In this document: piece after piece, positions 26,379 through 34,451 of the stretch | Position numbering within the stretch: position 1 is the stretch's first letter | Layout: every line of letters starts with the position of its first letter | Assembly: GCF_026262575.1 (NCBI RefSeq) | Contig: NZ_JAPKFL010000036.1 | Location: 1 to 42,524 of the forward strand | Length of the DNA: 42,524 nt | From: Streptomyces marinisediminis | Lineage (GTDB): Bacteria > Actinomycetota > Actinomycetes > Streptomycetales > Streptomycetaceae | Direction: 5' to 3' | Translations under genes and position numbers: made by a program | Notes under the pieces: model-generated | Told to the model about the DNA's origin: nothing | The model's input: only the letters and a program-made list of their open reading frames with translations | Database searches by the model: none

Positions 26379-29204
26379 TCAGGGGGCGCGGGGCGGGAGG
26401 TGTTCGGCGAGGACCTCGGCGAGATGGCGGCCGCGCACGCCGCCGAGCTGGGTGAGCTGGGTGCGGCAGGAGTAGCCGTCGGCCAGCAGTTCGGCGTTCT
26501 CCGGCGCGGTGCGGACGGCGGGCAGGAGCTGGTCCTCCGCGCAGGCGGCCGAGACGTCGTAGTGGCCCCGCTCGAAGCCGAAGTTGCCGGCGAGGCCGCA
26601 GCAGCCGCCGGAGAGCTCGCCGGTGAGCCCGGCCAGCTCGCGCAGCCGGCGGTCGGCCGCGTCGCCGAGCACGGCGTGCTGGTGGCAGTGGGTCTGCCCG
26701 GCCACCGGGCGGTCGACGCGCGGGGGTCGCCAGCGCGGGGCCAGCTCCTGCAGGGTCTCGGCGAAGGTGCGCACGCGGGCGGCCAGCCGCGCCGCGCGCG
26801 GGTCATCAGGGAGCAGCTCCGGCAGGTCGGTGCGCAGGGCGGCGGCGCACGAGGGTTCGAGCACGGTGACGGGCAGGTCCGCGTCGACCGCGGGGGCCAT
26901 GGCGTCCAGGGTGCGGCGCTGCACGGCGCGGGCCTGGTCGAGCTGGCCGGTGGAGACGTAGGTCAGGCCGCAGCACACCGGTCGCGGCGGCACGGCCAGG
27001 CGCAGCCCGGCGTCGTGCAGCACGGCGACGGCGGCCCTACCGGCCTCGGGCGAGAGGTGGTTGGTGAAGGTGTCGGGCCACAGGACGGTGGTGGGGCCCG
27101 CGGGCTGGGCGGCGCGGTCCTGGGTGCGCCACCAGCGGGTGAACGGCACCGGGGCCAGCGGCGGGACGTCCCGCTCCGGCGCGAGCCCGGCCAGCCGCTT
27201 GGCCAGGGCCGCCAGCGGCCGGGCGGACGCGGCCGCGTTGAGCGCGGGCACCGCGCGGGTGGCGGCGGCCAGGCGCAGCCACCGCGGGAGCCGCCCCAGC
27301 GCGTAGTGGGCCAGGGGGCGGCGGCGTCCCGCGTAGTGGTGGTGCAGGAACTCGGCCTTGTAGGTGGCCATGTCGACGCCGACGGGGCAGTCCGAGCGGC
27401 AGCCCTTGCAGGACAGGCACAGGTCCAGCGCCTCGTGCACCTCCGGCGAGCGCCAGCCGTCGGTGACCACCTCGCCGGCCAGCATCTCGTGCAGCAGCCG
27501 GGCCCGGCCGCGCGTGGAGTGCCGCTCCGCGCCGGTGGCCCGGAAGGAGGGGCACATGACGCCGGGTCCGGCGGCGGTGTCGCGGCACTTGGCGACGCCG
27601 ACGCAGCGGCGGACGGCGGCGGAGAAGTCGCCGCCGTCGTGGGGGTAGGCGAACGCGGTCCGGGGGCGCTCGCGGGGCAGGACGGCGAAGCGCAGGTTCT
27701 CGTCCAGCCGGTGCGGGCGGGCCAGCACGCCGGGGTTGAGGCCGCCCTCGCCGCGCGCGGCCGCCGGGTCCCAGGCGTCCTTGAACCGCTCGAACAGCGC
27801 GACCATCTCCGGCCCGTACATCTTCGGCAGCAGCTCGGCGCGGGCCTGCCCGTCCCCGTGTTCGCCGGAGAGGGAGCCGCCGTGCTGGACGACGAGCTCG
27901 GCGAGGTCGGTGGAGAAGGCGCGGAAGCGTTCGACGCCGGGCCGGCTGAGCAGGTCGAAGTCGATGCGCACGTGGATGCAGCCGTCGCCGAAGTGGCCGT
28001 AGGGCAGGCCACGCAGGCCGTGGGAGCGCAGCAGGGCGCGGAAGTCCTTCAGGTAGGCGCCGAGGCGGGCGGGGGGCACGGCGCAGTCCTCCCAGCCGGG
28101 CCAGGCCTCGCTGTCGTCGGGCAGGCGGGTCGCGGTGCCGGAGGCGTCCTCGCGGATGCGCCACAGCGCGCGCTGCTCGGCCGGGTCGACGACCAGGGCG
28201 TGGTCGGTGGTGCCCGCGGCGGCCGCCGCGCACAGCCGTTCCGCGTGCGCCCGGGCCTCCCGCGGGTCGGCGCCGCCGACCTCGGTGAACAGCCAGGCGC
28301 CGCCGCGCGGGAGCAGGGCGCGGGAGGCGGGGCCGACGAGGTCGTTGGCCATGCCCTCGACGGTCAGCGGACCGTGCGGCAGCAGGTCCGCCGCGGCCTC
28401 GGCGGCGGCCGACTCGTCCGGGTAGCCGAGCACCGCCAGCACCCGCGCGCCGGGCGCTTCGACCAGCCGGACGGTGGCCTCGGTGAGCACGCCCAGGGTG
28501 CCCTCGCTGCCGGTGAAGGCGCGCGCCCAGTCCTCGCCGCGCTCGGGCAGCAGCGCGTCGAGCGCGTAGCCGGAGATGCGCCGGGGCAGGTCGGGGAAGC
28601 CGGTGCGCAGCCGGGCCAGTTCGCCGTGCACGAGCGCGCGCACGGTCTGCCGCAGGGGCTCGGGGACGCCGTCGCCCCCGGGGGCGAGGTGGGCGCGCTC
28701 CCCCGCGTGGGTCAGCACCCGCAGCGCGTGCACGTTGTCGGCCGTCGTGCCCCAGGCGACGGAGTGGGCGCCGCAGGAGTTGTTGCCGATCATCCCGCCG
28801 AGGGTGCAGCGGCTGTGCGTGGAGGGGTCGGGGCCGAAGGTGAGCCCGTGGCGTGCCGCCCGCGCGCGCAGGGTGTCGAGGATGACGCCGGGCTGGACGA
28901 CGGCGGTGCGCGAGCCCGGGTCCAGCTCCAGCACCGCGTTCAGGTGGCGGGTGAAGTCCAGCACGACACCGGTGCCGGTGGCCTGGCCCGCGATGCTGGT
29001 CCCGGCGCCGCGGGCGACGACCGGAACCCCGTGGGACCGGCACACCGCGAGGGCGGCGGCGACGTCCTCGGCGTCCCGCGGCGCGACGACGCCCACGGGC
29101 ACGCGCCGGTAGTTGGAGGCGTCCATCGTCATGAGCGCCCTGCTCGCGGCGTCGAACTCGACCTCGCCGCGCACGTTCTGCCGGAGTTCCGCTGCCAGTC
29201 GCAT
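26379..29204 (-). CDS. FAD/Fe-S dehydrogenase (GlcD-GlpC-like fusion)
   Basis: 941-aa cytoplasmic flavoprotein. The N-terminal FAD-binding-4 domain is at about 30-240 (VVARGAGTSIAGQATGTGVV, GNNSCGAHSVAWGTTADNVH). The FAD-oxidase C domain is at about 240-520 (YGHFGDGCIHVRIDF, SGEHGDGQARAELLPKMYG). A two-cluster ferredoxin region is at about 560-650 (CVGVAKC..., and CLSCKGCRSDCPVGVDM). The C-terminal CCG domain is at about 765-940 (VCCGLTYVSTGQLDQA, GGCCGLAGNFGFE). This is the layout of D-2-hydroxyacid (for example 2-hydroxyglutarate or lactate) dehydrogenases that pass electrons on through Fe-S clusters. Start is ATG 29204. Confidence 0.9.
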   Translation of the reverse strand: MRLAAELRQNVRGEVEFDAASRALMTMDASNYRRVPVGVVAPRDAEDVAAALAVCRSHGVPVVARGAGTSIAGQATGTGVVLDFTRHLNAVLELDPGSRTAVVQPGVILDTLRARAARHGLTFGPDPSTHSRCTLGGMIGNNSCGAHSVAWGTTADNVHALRVLTHAGERAHLAPGGDGVPEPLRQTVRALVHGELARLRTGFPDLPRRISGYALDALLPERGEDWARAFTGSEGTLGVLTEATVRLVEAPGARVLAVLGYPDESAAAEAAADLLPHGPLTVEGMANDLVGPASRALLPRGGAWLFTEVGGADPREARAHAERLCAAAAAGTTDHALVVDPAEQRALWRIREDASGTATRLPDDSEAWPGWEDCAVPPARLGAYLKDFRALLRSHGLRGLPYGHFGDGCIHVRIDFDLLSRPGVERFRAFSTDLAELVVQHGGSLSGEHGDGQARAELLPKMYGPEMVALFERFKDAWDPAAARGEGGLNPGVLARPHRLDENLRFAVLPRERPRTAFAYPHDGGDFSAAVRRCVGVAKCRDTAAGPGVMCPSFRATGAERHSTRGRARLLHEMLAGEVVTDGWRSPEVHEALDLCLSCKGCRSDCPVGVDMATYKAEFLHHHYAGRRRPLAHYALGRLPRWLRLAAATRAVPALNAAASARPLAALAKRLAGLAPERDVPPLAPVPFTRWWRTQDRAAQPAGPTTVLWPDTFTNHLSPEAGRAAVAVLHDAGLRLAVPPRPVCCGLTYVSTGQLDQARAVQRRTLDAMAPAVDADLPVTVLEPSCAAALRTDLPELLPDDPRAARLAARVRTFAETLQELAPRWRPPRVDRPVAGQTHCHQHAVLGDAADRRLRELAGLTGELSGGCCGLAGNFGFERGHYDVSAACAEDQLLPAVRTAPENAELLADGYSCRTQLTQLGGVRGRHLAEVLAEHLPPRAP

Positions 29205-29556
29205 GTGTCCCAGCGTGCACCCTGGCGGGCCCGGGCCGAAGCCCTTCGGCGCGGCCCGGCGTGGTGGCGGCCCGGTCCGCGCGTCCCGCGGGGCCGGTGC
29301 CGCCGCCCGGCCCACCGGCACACCGGCCCACCGGCCTACGGGCCGAGGGCCGCGCGGCCGGCGTGGGCGTCGTGGCAGGCGTGGAGCGCGGGACTGGTGT
29401 GGCACGCGGGGCCGGTGCGGCACGCGGGGCCGGTGCGGCACGCGGGGCCGGTGCGGCTCGCGGGGCCGGTGCGGCCGTCCCGGCCGTCCTGGCCCGCGAG
29501 GGCGGGGGCGCCGGCCCGGGCGGCCCGGTGCGCTGCGGGGGCGGGCGGGGCCGCCG
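29205..29556. other. Intergenic gap containing a tandem repeat
   Basis: 352 bp between the dehydrogenase start and the SARP stop, both on the minus strand; it should hold the dehydrogenase promoter. Nothing gene-like is supported. It contains a block of 18-bp tandem repeats (separate entry) and short CCCACCGG-type repeats at about 29308-29335. Confidence 0.5.
29401..29472. repeat. 18-bp tandem repeat, four copies
   Basis: Unit GGCACGCGGGGCCGGTGC occurs four times head to tail; the fourth differs at one base (GGCTCG). Degenerate partial copies flank it (29383-29400 and 29473-29480). There are no spacers, so it is a simple tandem repeat and not a CRISPR array. Position is about 200-270 nt upstream of the dehydrogenase start. 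Confidence 0.95.
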
Positions 29557-30375
29557 TCACGCGGCGTAGAGGTCGAACGTCGAGCTGGCGCGGCCGGCGG
29601 TGGTGTCCAGGGCCGGGTCGGCGCTCAGCATGGCCTGGTGCAGTCGCTGGAGCTGCGGCGAGGGCTCGACGCCCAGCTCGTCGATCAGGCGGGCGCGCAG
29701 GCGGCGGTAGACCTCCAGGGCGGTCGCCTGGCGGCCGGAGCGGTAGAGGGCCACCATGGCCTGCGAGTGCAGTCCCTCGTGCTGGGGGTGGCGGGCGATG
29801 AGGTCGGTGAGTTCCGCGATGAGCTCGTTGTGGCGGCCCAGGCGCAGGTAGGCGTCGATGCGGCGCTCGACGGTGCACAGGCGGCTCTCCTCCAGCCGCA
29901 TCACCTCGATCTGGAGGATGGGGCCCGCGCCCACGTCCACCAGCGCGGTGCCGTCCCACAGCGTCAGGGCCTCTTCGAACAGGTCGGCGGCGCGGCCGTC
30001 CCGGCCCTCGGCGAACGCCCGCTGGCCGGCCGCCGTCAGCCGCTCGAAGCGGTGCACGTCGACGCTCTCGGGCGGGGCCTGGAGCACGTAGCCGCCGTGC
30101 CGGGTGGCGAGGACCTCCTTGACCGAGCCGGGCGCGCCAGGGCCCATGGCGGTGCCCAGGCGGCGACGGAGTTGCAGGATGTAGGTCTGCATCGTCGTCA
30201 TGGCGCTCTGCGGCAGGTTGGTGCCCCAGATCTCCTCCATGAGCGTGGACACCGGCACCACGCGACCCGGGTAGAACGCGAGCAGCGCGAGGATCTGCCT
30301 CGGCTTGCCCGCCGTCGGGACGATCGACACGCCGTTGACCTCGGCGCTCAACGGTCCGAGAACACGAATCTCCAC
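29557..30375 (-). CDS. SARP-family pathway activator (copy 1)
   Basis: 272-aa Streptomyces antibiotic regulatory protein (ActII-ORF4/RedD size class). The OmpR-like winged helix is at about 1-95 (VEIRVLGPLSAEVNG, AGKPRQILALLAFYPGRVVP, MTTMQTYILQLRRRLG, GGYVLQAPPESVDVHRFE). The bacterial transcriptional activator domain is at about 95-245 (LGRHNELIAELTDLIARHPQ, YRRLRARLIDELGVEPSP). GTG 30375, with GGGGGA 7 nt upstream, gives the standard SARP start (MEIRVLG); ATG 30390 is also open. It probably activates the local secondary-metabolite genes. Confidence 0.92.
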   Translation of the reverse strand: MEIRVLGPLSAEVNGVSIVPTAGKPRQILALLAFYPGRVVPVSTLMEEIWGTNLPQSAMTTMQTYILQLRRRLGTAMGPGAPGSVKEVLATRHGGYVLQAPPESVDVHRFERLTAAGQRAFAEGRDGRAADLFEEALTLWDGTALVDVGAGPILQIEVMRLEESRLCTVERRIDAYLRLGRHNELIAELTDLIARHPQHEGLHSQAMVALYRSGRQATALEVYRRLRARLIDELGVEPSPQLQRLHQAMLSADPALDTTAGRASSTFDLYAA

Positions 30376-30773
30376 GGCTAAGTCCCCCATATCCGTTCGG
30401 ACTCCACCGGTGGCCGAACGCCACCGTGCGCAGCACCGTAGCCGCGTTCGGGCGGCGCCCGCGGGCCTCTCTACTTGTGTTCAAGCGGCCTTCGAAGCCC
30501 CCGCTTCCGACTCACCGGAGAACCGCTCGAAACCGCGGGCGGCACGCTCGCCGGCACCCGGCCGACGCCCCGGCCGACGCTGCCCCGGACCGCCCGGGGC
30601 GGGGACCCGGGCGGCACGGACCCACGGGCGTGCGGACGCAGGGGCGTGCGGACGGCACGGACGGGTCGGCGCTTCGGGCCCGCAGCCCGGCGCGGGCACG
30701 CGGGCGGCGCCGGCGCACGGGGGTGCGGGGACGGGCGCGAAAGGTGGCGGGGCGTGCGGTGGGGGGTGGGGAC
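30376..30773. promoter_or_regulatory. Gap upstream of SARP copy 1 with a nested palindrome
   Basis: About 400 bp without a supported gene. At 30394-30420 lies CGTTCGG-ACT-CCACCGGTGG-CCGAACG: 7-bp arms around a perfect 10-bp palindrome, 20-45 nt before the SARP start. It could be an operator or a 5'-UTR structure. The stretch around 30600-30665 repeats GGGCGTGCGGACG-like units. The remainder shows nothing recognisable. Confidence 0.5.
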
Positions 30774-31598
30774 TCATGCCAGGGGGCGGGCGGGTTCGGG
30801 GAGGGGGCACAGGCGGGGGGCGCCCCGGCTCCAGGGAAAGCCGTGGTGGAACTGGAAGACCGGGGGCCCCGCGGTGTCGGCGCGCACGGCGGCGGCGACG
30901 AGCACCTCGGGCACCGGCTCCAGCTCCAGGAAGCGCCACCGGTGCGCGACGTCGCCCGGTGGGGGCCGGAAGCCCAGGACGCCGCTGGGCTCGGCGAGTT
31001 CGAAGGCGAAGGAGTCGAAGGGCAGGACGAGGCCGAGGCCGCGCGCCTTGGAGTACGCCTCCTTGAGCGTCCACAGCCGCAGCACCCGGCGGTCGCGGGG
31101 GCGGCCGGGCGGGGCCTGGGCGATCCAGTGCCGCTCGGCGTCCGCGAACGTCCGCACGATGGCGTCGAAGCCCTGGCGGCCCCGGTCGAGCCGTTCGACG
31201 TCCACGCCGATGCGGTGCCGGCGCACCAGGCCGAGGACGTTGTAGCCGTGCGCGTGGGAGAGGTTGAAGTCCAGCTCCCGGCTGCCGCGGGGCAGTCCGT
31301 CGACGGGCTTGCGCAGGAACGGGCGGCCCCGGGCGGACCGCCAGATCACCGCCTCCGCCTCGGGCACGCCGCTCTCCAGCGCGAGGACCCGGCGCACCAG
31401 GGCGTGCGCGACGAGGTACTGGCGGCGGTCCCGTTCGAAGAGGAAGCGCTCGGCCGTGCGCCGTTCGTGCTCGTCCAGCCAGTGCCGGGCCAGCAGGGCG
31501 GCGAGGTCGGGCGGGAGGTCGTCGTTGGGACAGAACCACAGCTTCACCGGCTCCGGCGGAGGCGCGCCGTCGGCCGGGTGGCCCGTCGGGGTCGTCAT
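30774..31598 (-). CDS. 4'-phosphopantetheinyl transferase (Sfp type)
   Basis: 274-aa enzyme that loads CoA-derived phosphopantetheine onto carrier proteins. Sfp-class motifs: ELDFNLSHAHGYNVLGLV, then RIGVDVERLDRGRQGFDAIV (Mg-binding Asp/Glu), and the signature LRLWTLKEAYSKARGLGL. The ATG at 31598 overlaps the KS-like stop (ATGA), so the two are co-translated. It is the obvious partner of the tandem ACP protein encoded two genes upstream (33532-34362). Confidence 0.93.
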   Translation of the reverse strand: MTTPTGHPADGAPPPEPVKLWFCPNDDLPPDLAALLARHWLDEHERRTAERFLFERDRRQYLVAHALVRRVLALESGVPEAEAVIWRSARGRPFLRKPVDGLPRGSRELDFNLSHAHGYNVLGLVRRHRIGVDVERLDRGRQGFDAIVRTFADAERHWIAQAPPGRPRDRRVLRLWTLKEAYSKARGLGLVLPFDSFAFELAEPSGVLGFRPPPGDVAHRWRFLELEPVPEVLVAAAVRADTAGPPVFQFHHGFPWSRGAPRLCPLPEPARPLA

Positions 31599-33604
31599 CC
31601 CGGTGACCCCCGCTCCGGCGCGCCGCCGGGGGCGGGCGCGGAGTCCCGCCACAGCGGGCGGCGCAGCAGGGCGGACGGGGGCAGCGGCACGAGACCGCTC
31701 CCGGCGCCGGAGCGGGCCTCCAGCGCTGGCCAGGGCACGTCGACGCCGGACAGCCACAGCCCGGTGAGCTGTTCCAGGCGCCCGCTGCGCCAGAGCGCGG
31801 CGAGGTAGTCGCGGGTCTCCGGCGCGGCGGCCAGCCGCAGCGGGTCGGCGCCGCGGGCGCGCAGGTCGACGCAGCGCACCTCGGCGGCTCCGGGGCCACC
31901 CGCGCGGTCGGCGGAGTCACCCGGGCCACCGGAGTCGGCGGCGAACCGGTGGAGCGCGGCGGCGAGGGCGGGGGTGTCGTGGGCGAGGACCGCGAGGCGG
32001 CAGGGTCCGCTCGCGCGCCCGGCGCGCAGCGTGCGGGCGACGGAGGCCAGTGCGGGGCGGTCGGCGGCCGTGGCGCCGGGCGGCGCCGCGGGGTCCAGCC
32101 AGGCGGCCAGACGGGCGGCGGTGGCCCGCAGGTGCGCGGGGGTGGGCGCGCACAGCAGCACGAGTTCCTCGCGCGCGTCGGCCGGATCGGGCGCGGCGGG
32201 CGCGGGCGCGGCGGTGGGCAGGTGTTCCTCCAGCACCAGGCGGGCGCCGAGCGTGGGGCAACCGTCCGGGCCGGGGGTCTCCACGCACGCGGCGCGCGGC
32301 AGCGTGCGTCCCGTGGCGTCGTGGGCCCGGGGCCACGGCGTGGCACCGGCCCCGGCGCGGGCGGGGGCGAGCACGCCGTGCCGCAGTTGCAGGACGGCGG
32401 CCGTCAGCGCGGCCAGCCCGGTGGCGGCACCGGCGTCACCGACGCGGCGGAGTGCCGCCTGCCGGGTCTCGCGCAGCAGCGGGCCGCCACCGGGCGCGGT
32501 CGACGGCGCCGGGCCGAGGGTGCCGGTGGCGGTGGCGCGGATGACGGCGTGCACCTGGTCGCCGTCGGCGAGCGCGGAGCGCAGCGGCTTGAGCACCACG
32601 GCGCCCACGCCCTCCCCGGCGCCGTCCCGCCCGCGGGCGGGGTGCAGCAGCAGTTCGACGCCGCCCGCCACGGCCGCGGCGCAGGTGCCGCGGCGCAGCG
32701 CCTCCACGGCGAGGTGCACGGCCGTCAGGCCCGAGGAGTCCGCGGTGTCGACGACCTGCCCGGGGCCGGTCAGGCCGAGCAGCGCCGCGAGCCGGGACGG
32801 CAGGCGGGCCGGGCCCTCGGCGGGTCCCTCCGGGGAGCCGGCGGCCCAGGACCGGGCTCCCAGCAGCGCGTAGTCCGCGGAGGCGACGCCGACGTAGACG
32901 CCGACGCTGCGGAGGGTGCCGCCGGGCCCGGCGAGAGTGTCCAGGCGGGCCCCGGTCAGCCCCGCGTCCTCCAGCGCCGCGTGGGCCGTCTCCAGGAACA
33001 GCCGCTGCTGGGGGTCGAGCCGGGCGGCGTCGCGGGGCGCCAGGCCGAAGAACTCGGCGTCGAAGTCGGCGGCGTGCTCCAGGAAGTGCCCGCGCTGCCC
33101 GGCGGCCAGGGGGGAGGGGCCGGGGCGCCGGGGCGGCGCGGGGGCTGAGGTGTCGCGGGCGTCGCGGACGACGCGCCAGAAGGCGTCCAGGTCCGGGGCG
33201 CCCGGGTAGCGCCCGGCGATCCCGACGACGGCGAAGCGGTCGTCCACGGCGCGCTCGGGCACGGGTTCGGCCCCCCGCCCGGGCCCGACGGCCCGGGCGG
33301 GCGCCGCGTCCGGTGCCGGGCCCGGTGCCGCGTCCGGCGCCGGGCCCGGCGGCGGAGGCCGGTCGAGCGTGCCGGAGGGAGCGCCGGACGCGTCGGCTCG
33401 GGCGGGGTGCGGGGTGCCGGCGGGCGGGGCGTGCTCGCCGTACGGGCCGGGCCGGACGCTCCCGTCGGCACGTTCGGCGCGTTCGGCACGTCCGGCGCGT
33501 TCGGCACGGGCACCCCGGTCGGCGCGGCCGGTCAGGAGCCGGGCGGCGTCCGCGCGGTCGAGGGCGCCCGCCTTGAACCGGGTGAGGATCTCCCGTTCGT
33601 CCAT
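31595..33604 (-). CDS. Ketosynthase-like protein lacking all catalytic residues
   Basis: 669-aa protein with a PKS docking-type start (REILTRFKAGALDRADAARL) and a KS body from about residue 120 (FAVVGIAGRYPGAPDLDAFW, DPQQRLFLETAHAALEDAGL). The active-site motif reads VDTADSSGLTAVHLA: Asp 289 (codon 32738-32740) replaces the nucleophilic Cys. The HGTGT block is absent, with about 75 residues missing. The later NIGH position reads RVGDAGAATG, Asp 390 for His. The post-KS linker is retained (LWRSGRLEQLTGLWLSGVDV) as in trans-AT PKS. The frame is intact, so it may be a structural or scaffold protein; alternatively it is a decayed PKS remnant. It overlaps the PPTase gene (4 nt) and the ACP gene (73 nt). 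Confidence 0.82.
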   Translation of the reverse strand: MDEREILTRFKAGALDRADAARLLTGRADRGARAERAGRAERAERADGSVRPGPYGEHAPPAGTPHPARADASGAPSGTLDRPPPPGPAPDAAPGPAPDAAPARAVGPGRGAEPVPERAVDDRFAVVGIAGRYPGAPDLDAFWRVVRDARDTSAPAPPRRPGPSPLAAGQRGHFLEHAADFDAEFFGLAPRDAARLDPQQRLFLETAHAALEDAGLTGARLDTLAGPGGTLRSVGVYVGVASADYALLGARSWAAGSPEGPAEGPARLPSRLAALLGLTGPGQVVDTADSSGLTAVHLAVEALRRGTCAAAVAGGVELLLHPARGRDGAGEGVGAVVLKPLRSALADGDQVHAVIRATATGTLGPAPSTAPGGGPLLRETRQAALRRVGDAGAATGLAALTAAVLQLRHGVLAPARAGAGATPWPRAHDATGRTLPRAACVETPGPDGCPTLGARLVLEEHLPTAAPAPAAPDPADAREELVLLCAPTPAHLRATAARLAAWLDPAAPPGATAADRPALASVARTLRAGRASGPCRLAVLAHDTPALAAALHRFAADSGGPGDSADRAGGPGAAEVRCVDLRARGADPLRLAAAPETRDYLAALWRSGRLEQLTGLWLSGVDVPWPALEARSGAGSGLVPLPPSALLRRPLWRDSAPAPGGAPERGSPG

Positions 33605-34362
33605 GTGCGCGCGGCTCCGTTCACACCGAGCGCGGCGTCGACGGACAGCCGGTCGTCGCGCACGGCGTCCAGGAGCGCGTTCAGGCTCAGCGGCTCCGCC
33701 GTCCACGGGCGGACGGCGCGGGGGCGCGCGGGCCGGGCCCCGGGGGACGCGGCGGCGGTGGGCGTCCGGCCGGCGTGCCGGGTGAGGTAGGCGGCCATGG
33801 ACGCCAGGTTGGGGTGGTCGTAGAGGGTGACCGCGCGCTCGCGCATGTCGAACACCCCGTTGATGGCCGCGACGAACTCCGAGCCGACGATGGAGTCCAC
33901 GCCCAGCAGGCGGAAGGGTGCGGTGGGGTCGATGTCCCACGGGTCGCACCCCAGGATGCGGGCGAGCTCTTCGCGCAGGGTCTCCAGCACCGGGCCGGAC
34001 GCCACCTCCCCCGGTGCCCGGGACGCCGCCTGGGCCCCCGGGTGGGGCCCGGAGGCCGCCGTCCACGCGGGGGCGGCGGACCAGGAGCGCTCGCGGGCCA
34101 GGTGCCAGGACAGCGCCAGCGGCGTCGGGTGGTCGAAGAGCGCGTACGGCTCCAGGGCGGCGCCCCAGCGGGTGTTGACGGCGGCCAGGAACTCGACGGC
34201 CAGCACCGAGTCGAGCCCGAGCGAGGGGAACATCCGCTCCGGGTCGATCCGGTCGGACGGCAGGCGCAGGACCTCGGCCAGCGTGTCGACGACCTCGGGG
34301 AGCAGGTCCGTCCCCGGCGCGGTCGGTGCCGCCGCCCGGTCCTGGCGGTCTTCTCGCGGCAT
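33532..34362 (-). CDS. Tandem acyl carrier protein (two ACP domains)
   Basis: 276-aa protein with two carrier domains: ACP1 at about 20-92 with FPSLGLDSVLAVEF (Ser 52), and ACP2 at about 123-195 with FRLLGVDSIVGSEF (Ser 157). They are joined by an Ala/Pro/Gly linker, and a docking-like helix (LLDAVRDDRLSVDAALG) lies near the C-terminus. Both serines are present, so both can be loaded by the nearby PPTase. The start ATG 34362 has GGAG 7 nt upstream. The last 24 codons overlap the start of the KS-like gene in another frame; the docking helix ends just before that overlap. Confidence 0.88.
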   Translation of the reverse strand: MPREDRQDRAAAPTAPGTDLLPEVVDTLAEVLRLPSDRIDPERMFPSLGLDSVLAVEFLAAVNTRWGAALEPYALFDHPTPLALSWHLARERSWSAAPAWTAASGPHPGAQAASRAPGEVASGPVLETLREELARILGCDPWDIDPTAPFRLLGVDSIVGSEFVAAINGVFDMRERAVTLYDHPNLASMAAYLTRHAGRTPTAAASPGARPARPRAVRPWTAEPLSLNALLDAVRDDRLSVDAALGVNGAARTWTNGRSSPGSRRAPSTARTPPGS

Positions 34363-34451
34363 GGGTGGTCTCCAGTGGGTCCGGCCGGGCGAGGCGGCGG
34401 TGGTGAGGGCGGGGACGGGCCGGCGGCGGCCGACGCGGGCTCCCGGCGGCG

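Noticed and set aside
29401..29472. CRISPR-like array
   Set aside because: The repeats are contiguous with no unique spacers and no cas genes are nearby.
26331..29801. Very long open frame on the plus strand (1156 codons)
   Set aside because: It is antisense to the FAD/Fe-S dehydrogenase, whose motifs are clear. The plus frame is Gly/Ala/Arg/Val-rich with no domains, as expected for a GC-rich shadow.
33532..33604. Firm call of a frameshift fusing the ACP and KS-like genes
   Set aside because: Both genes have their own starts and docking motifs, and no slippery sequence is evident. Kept only as a question.
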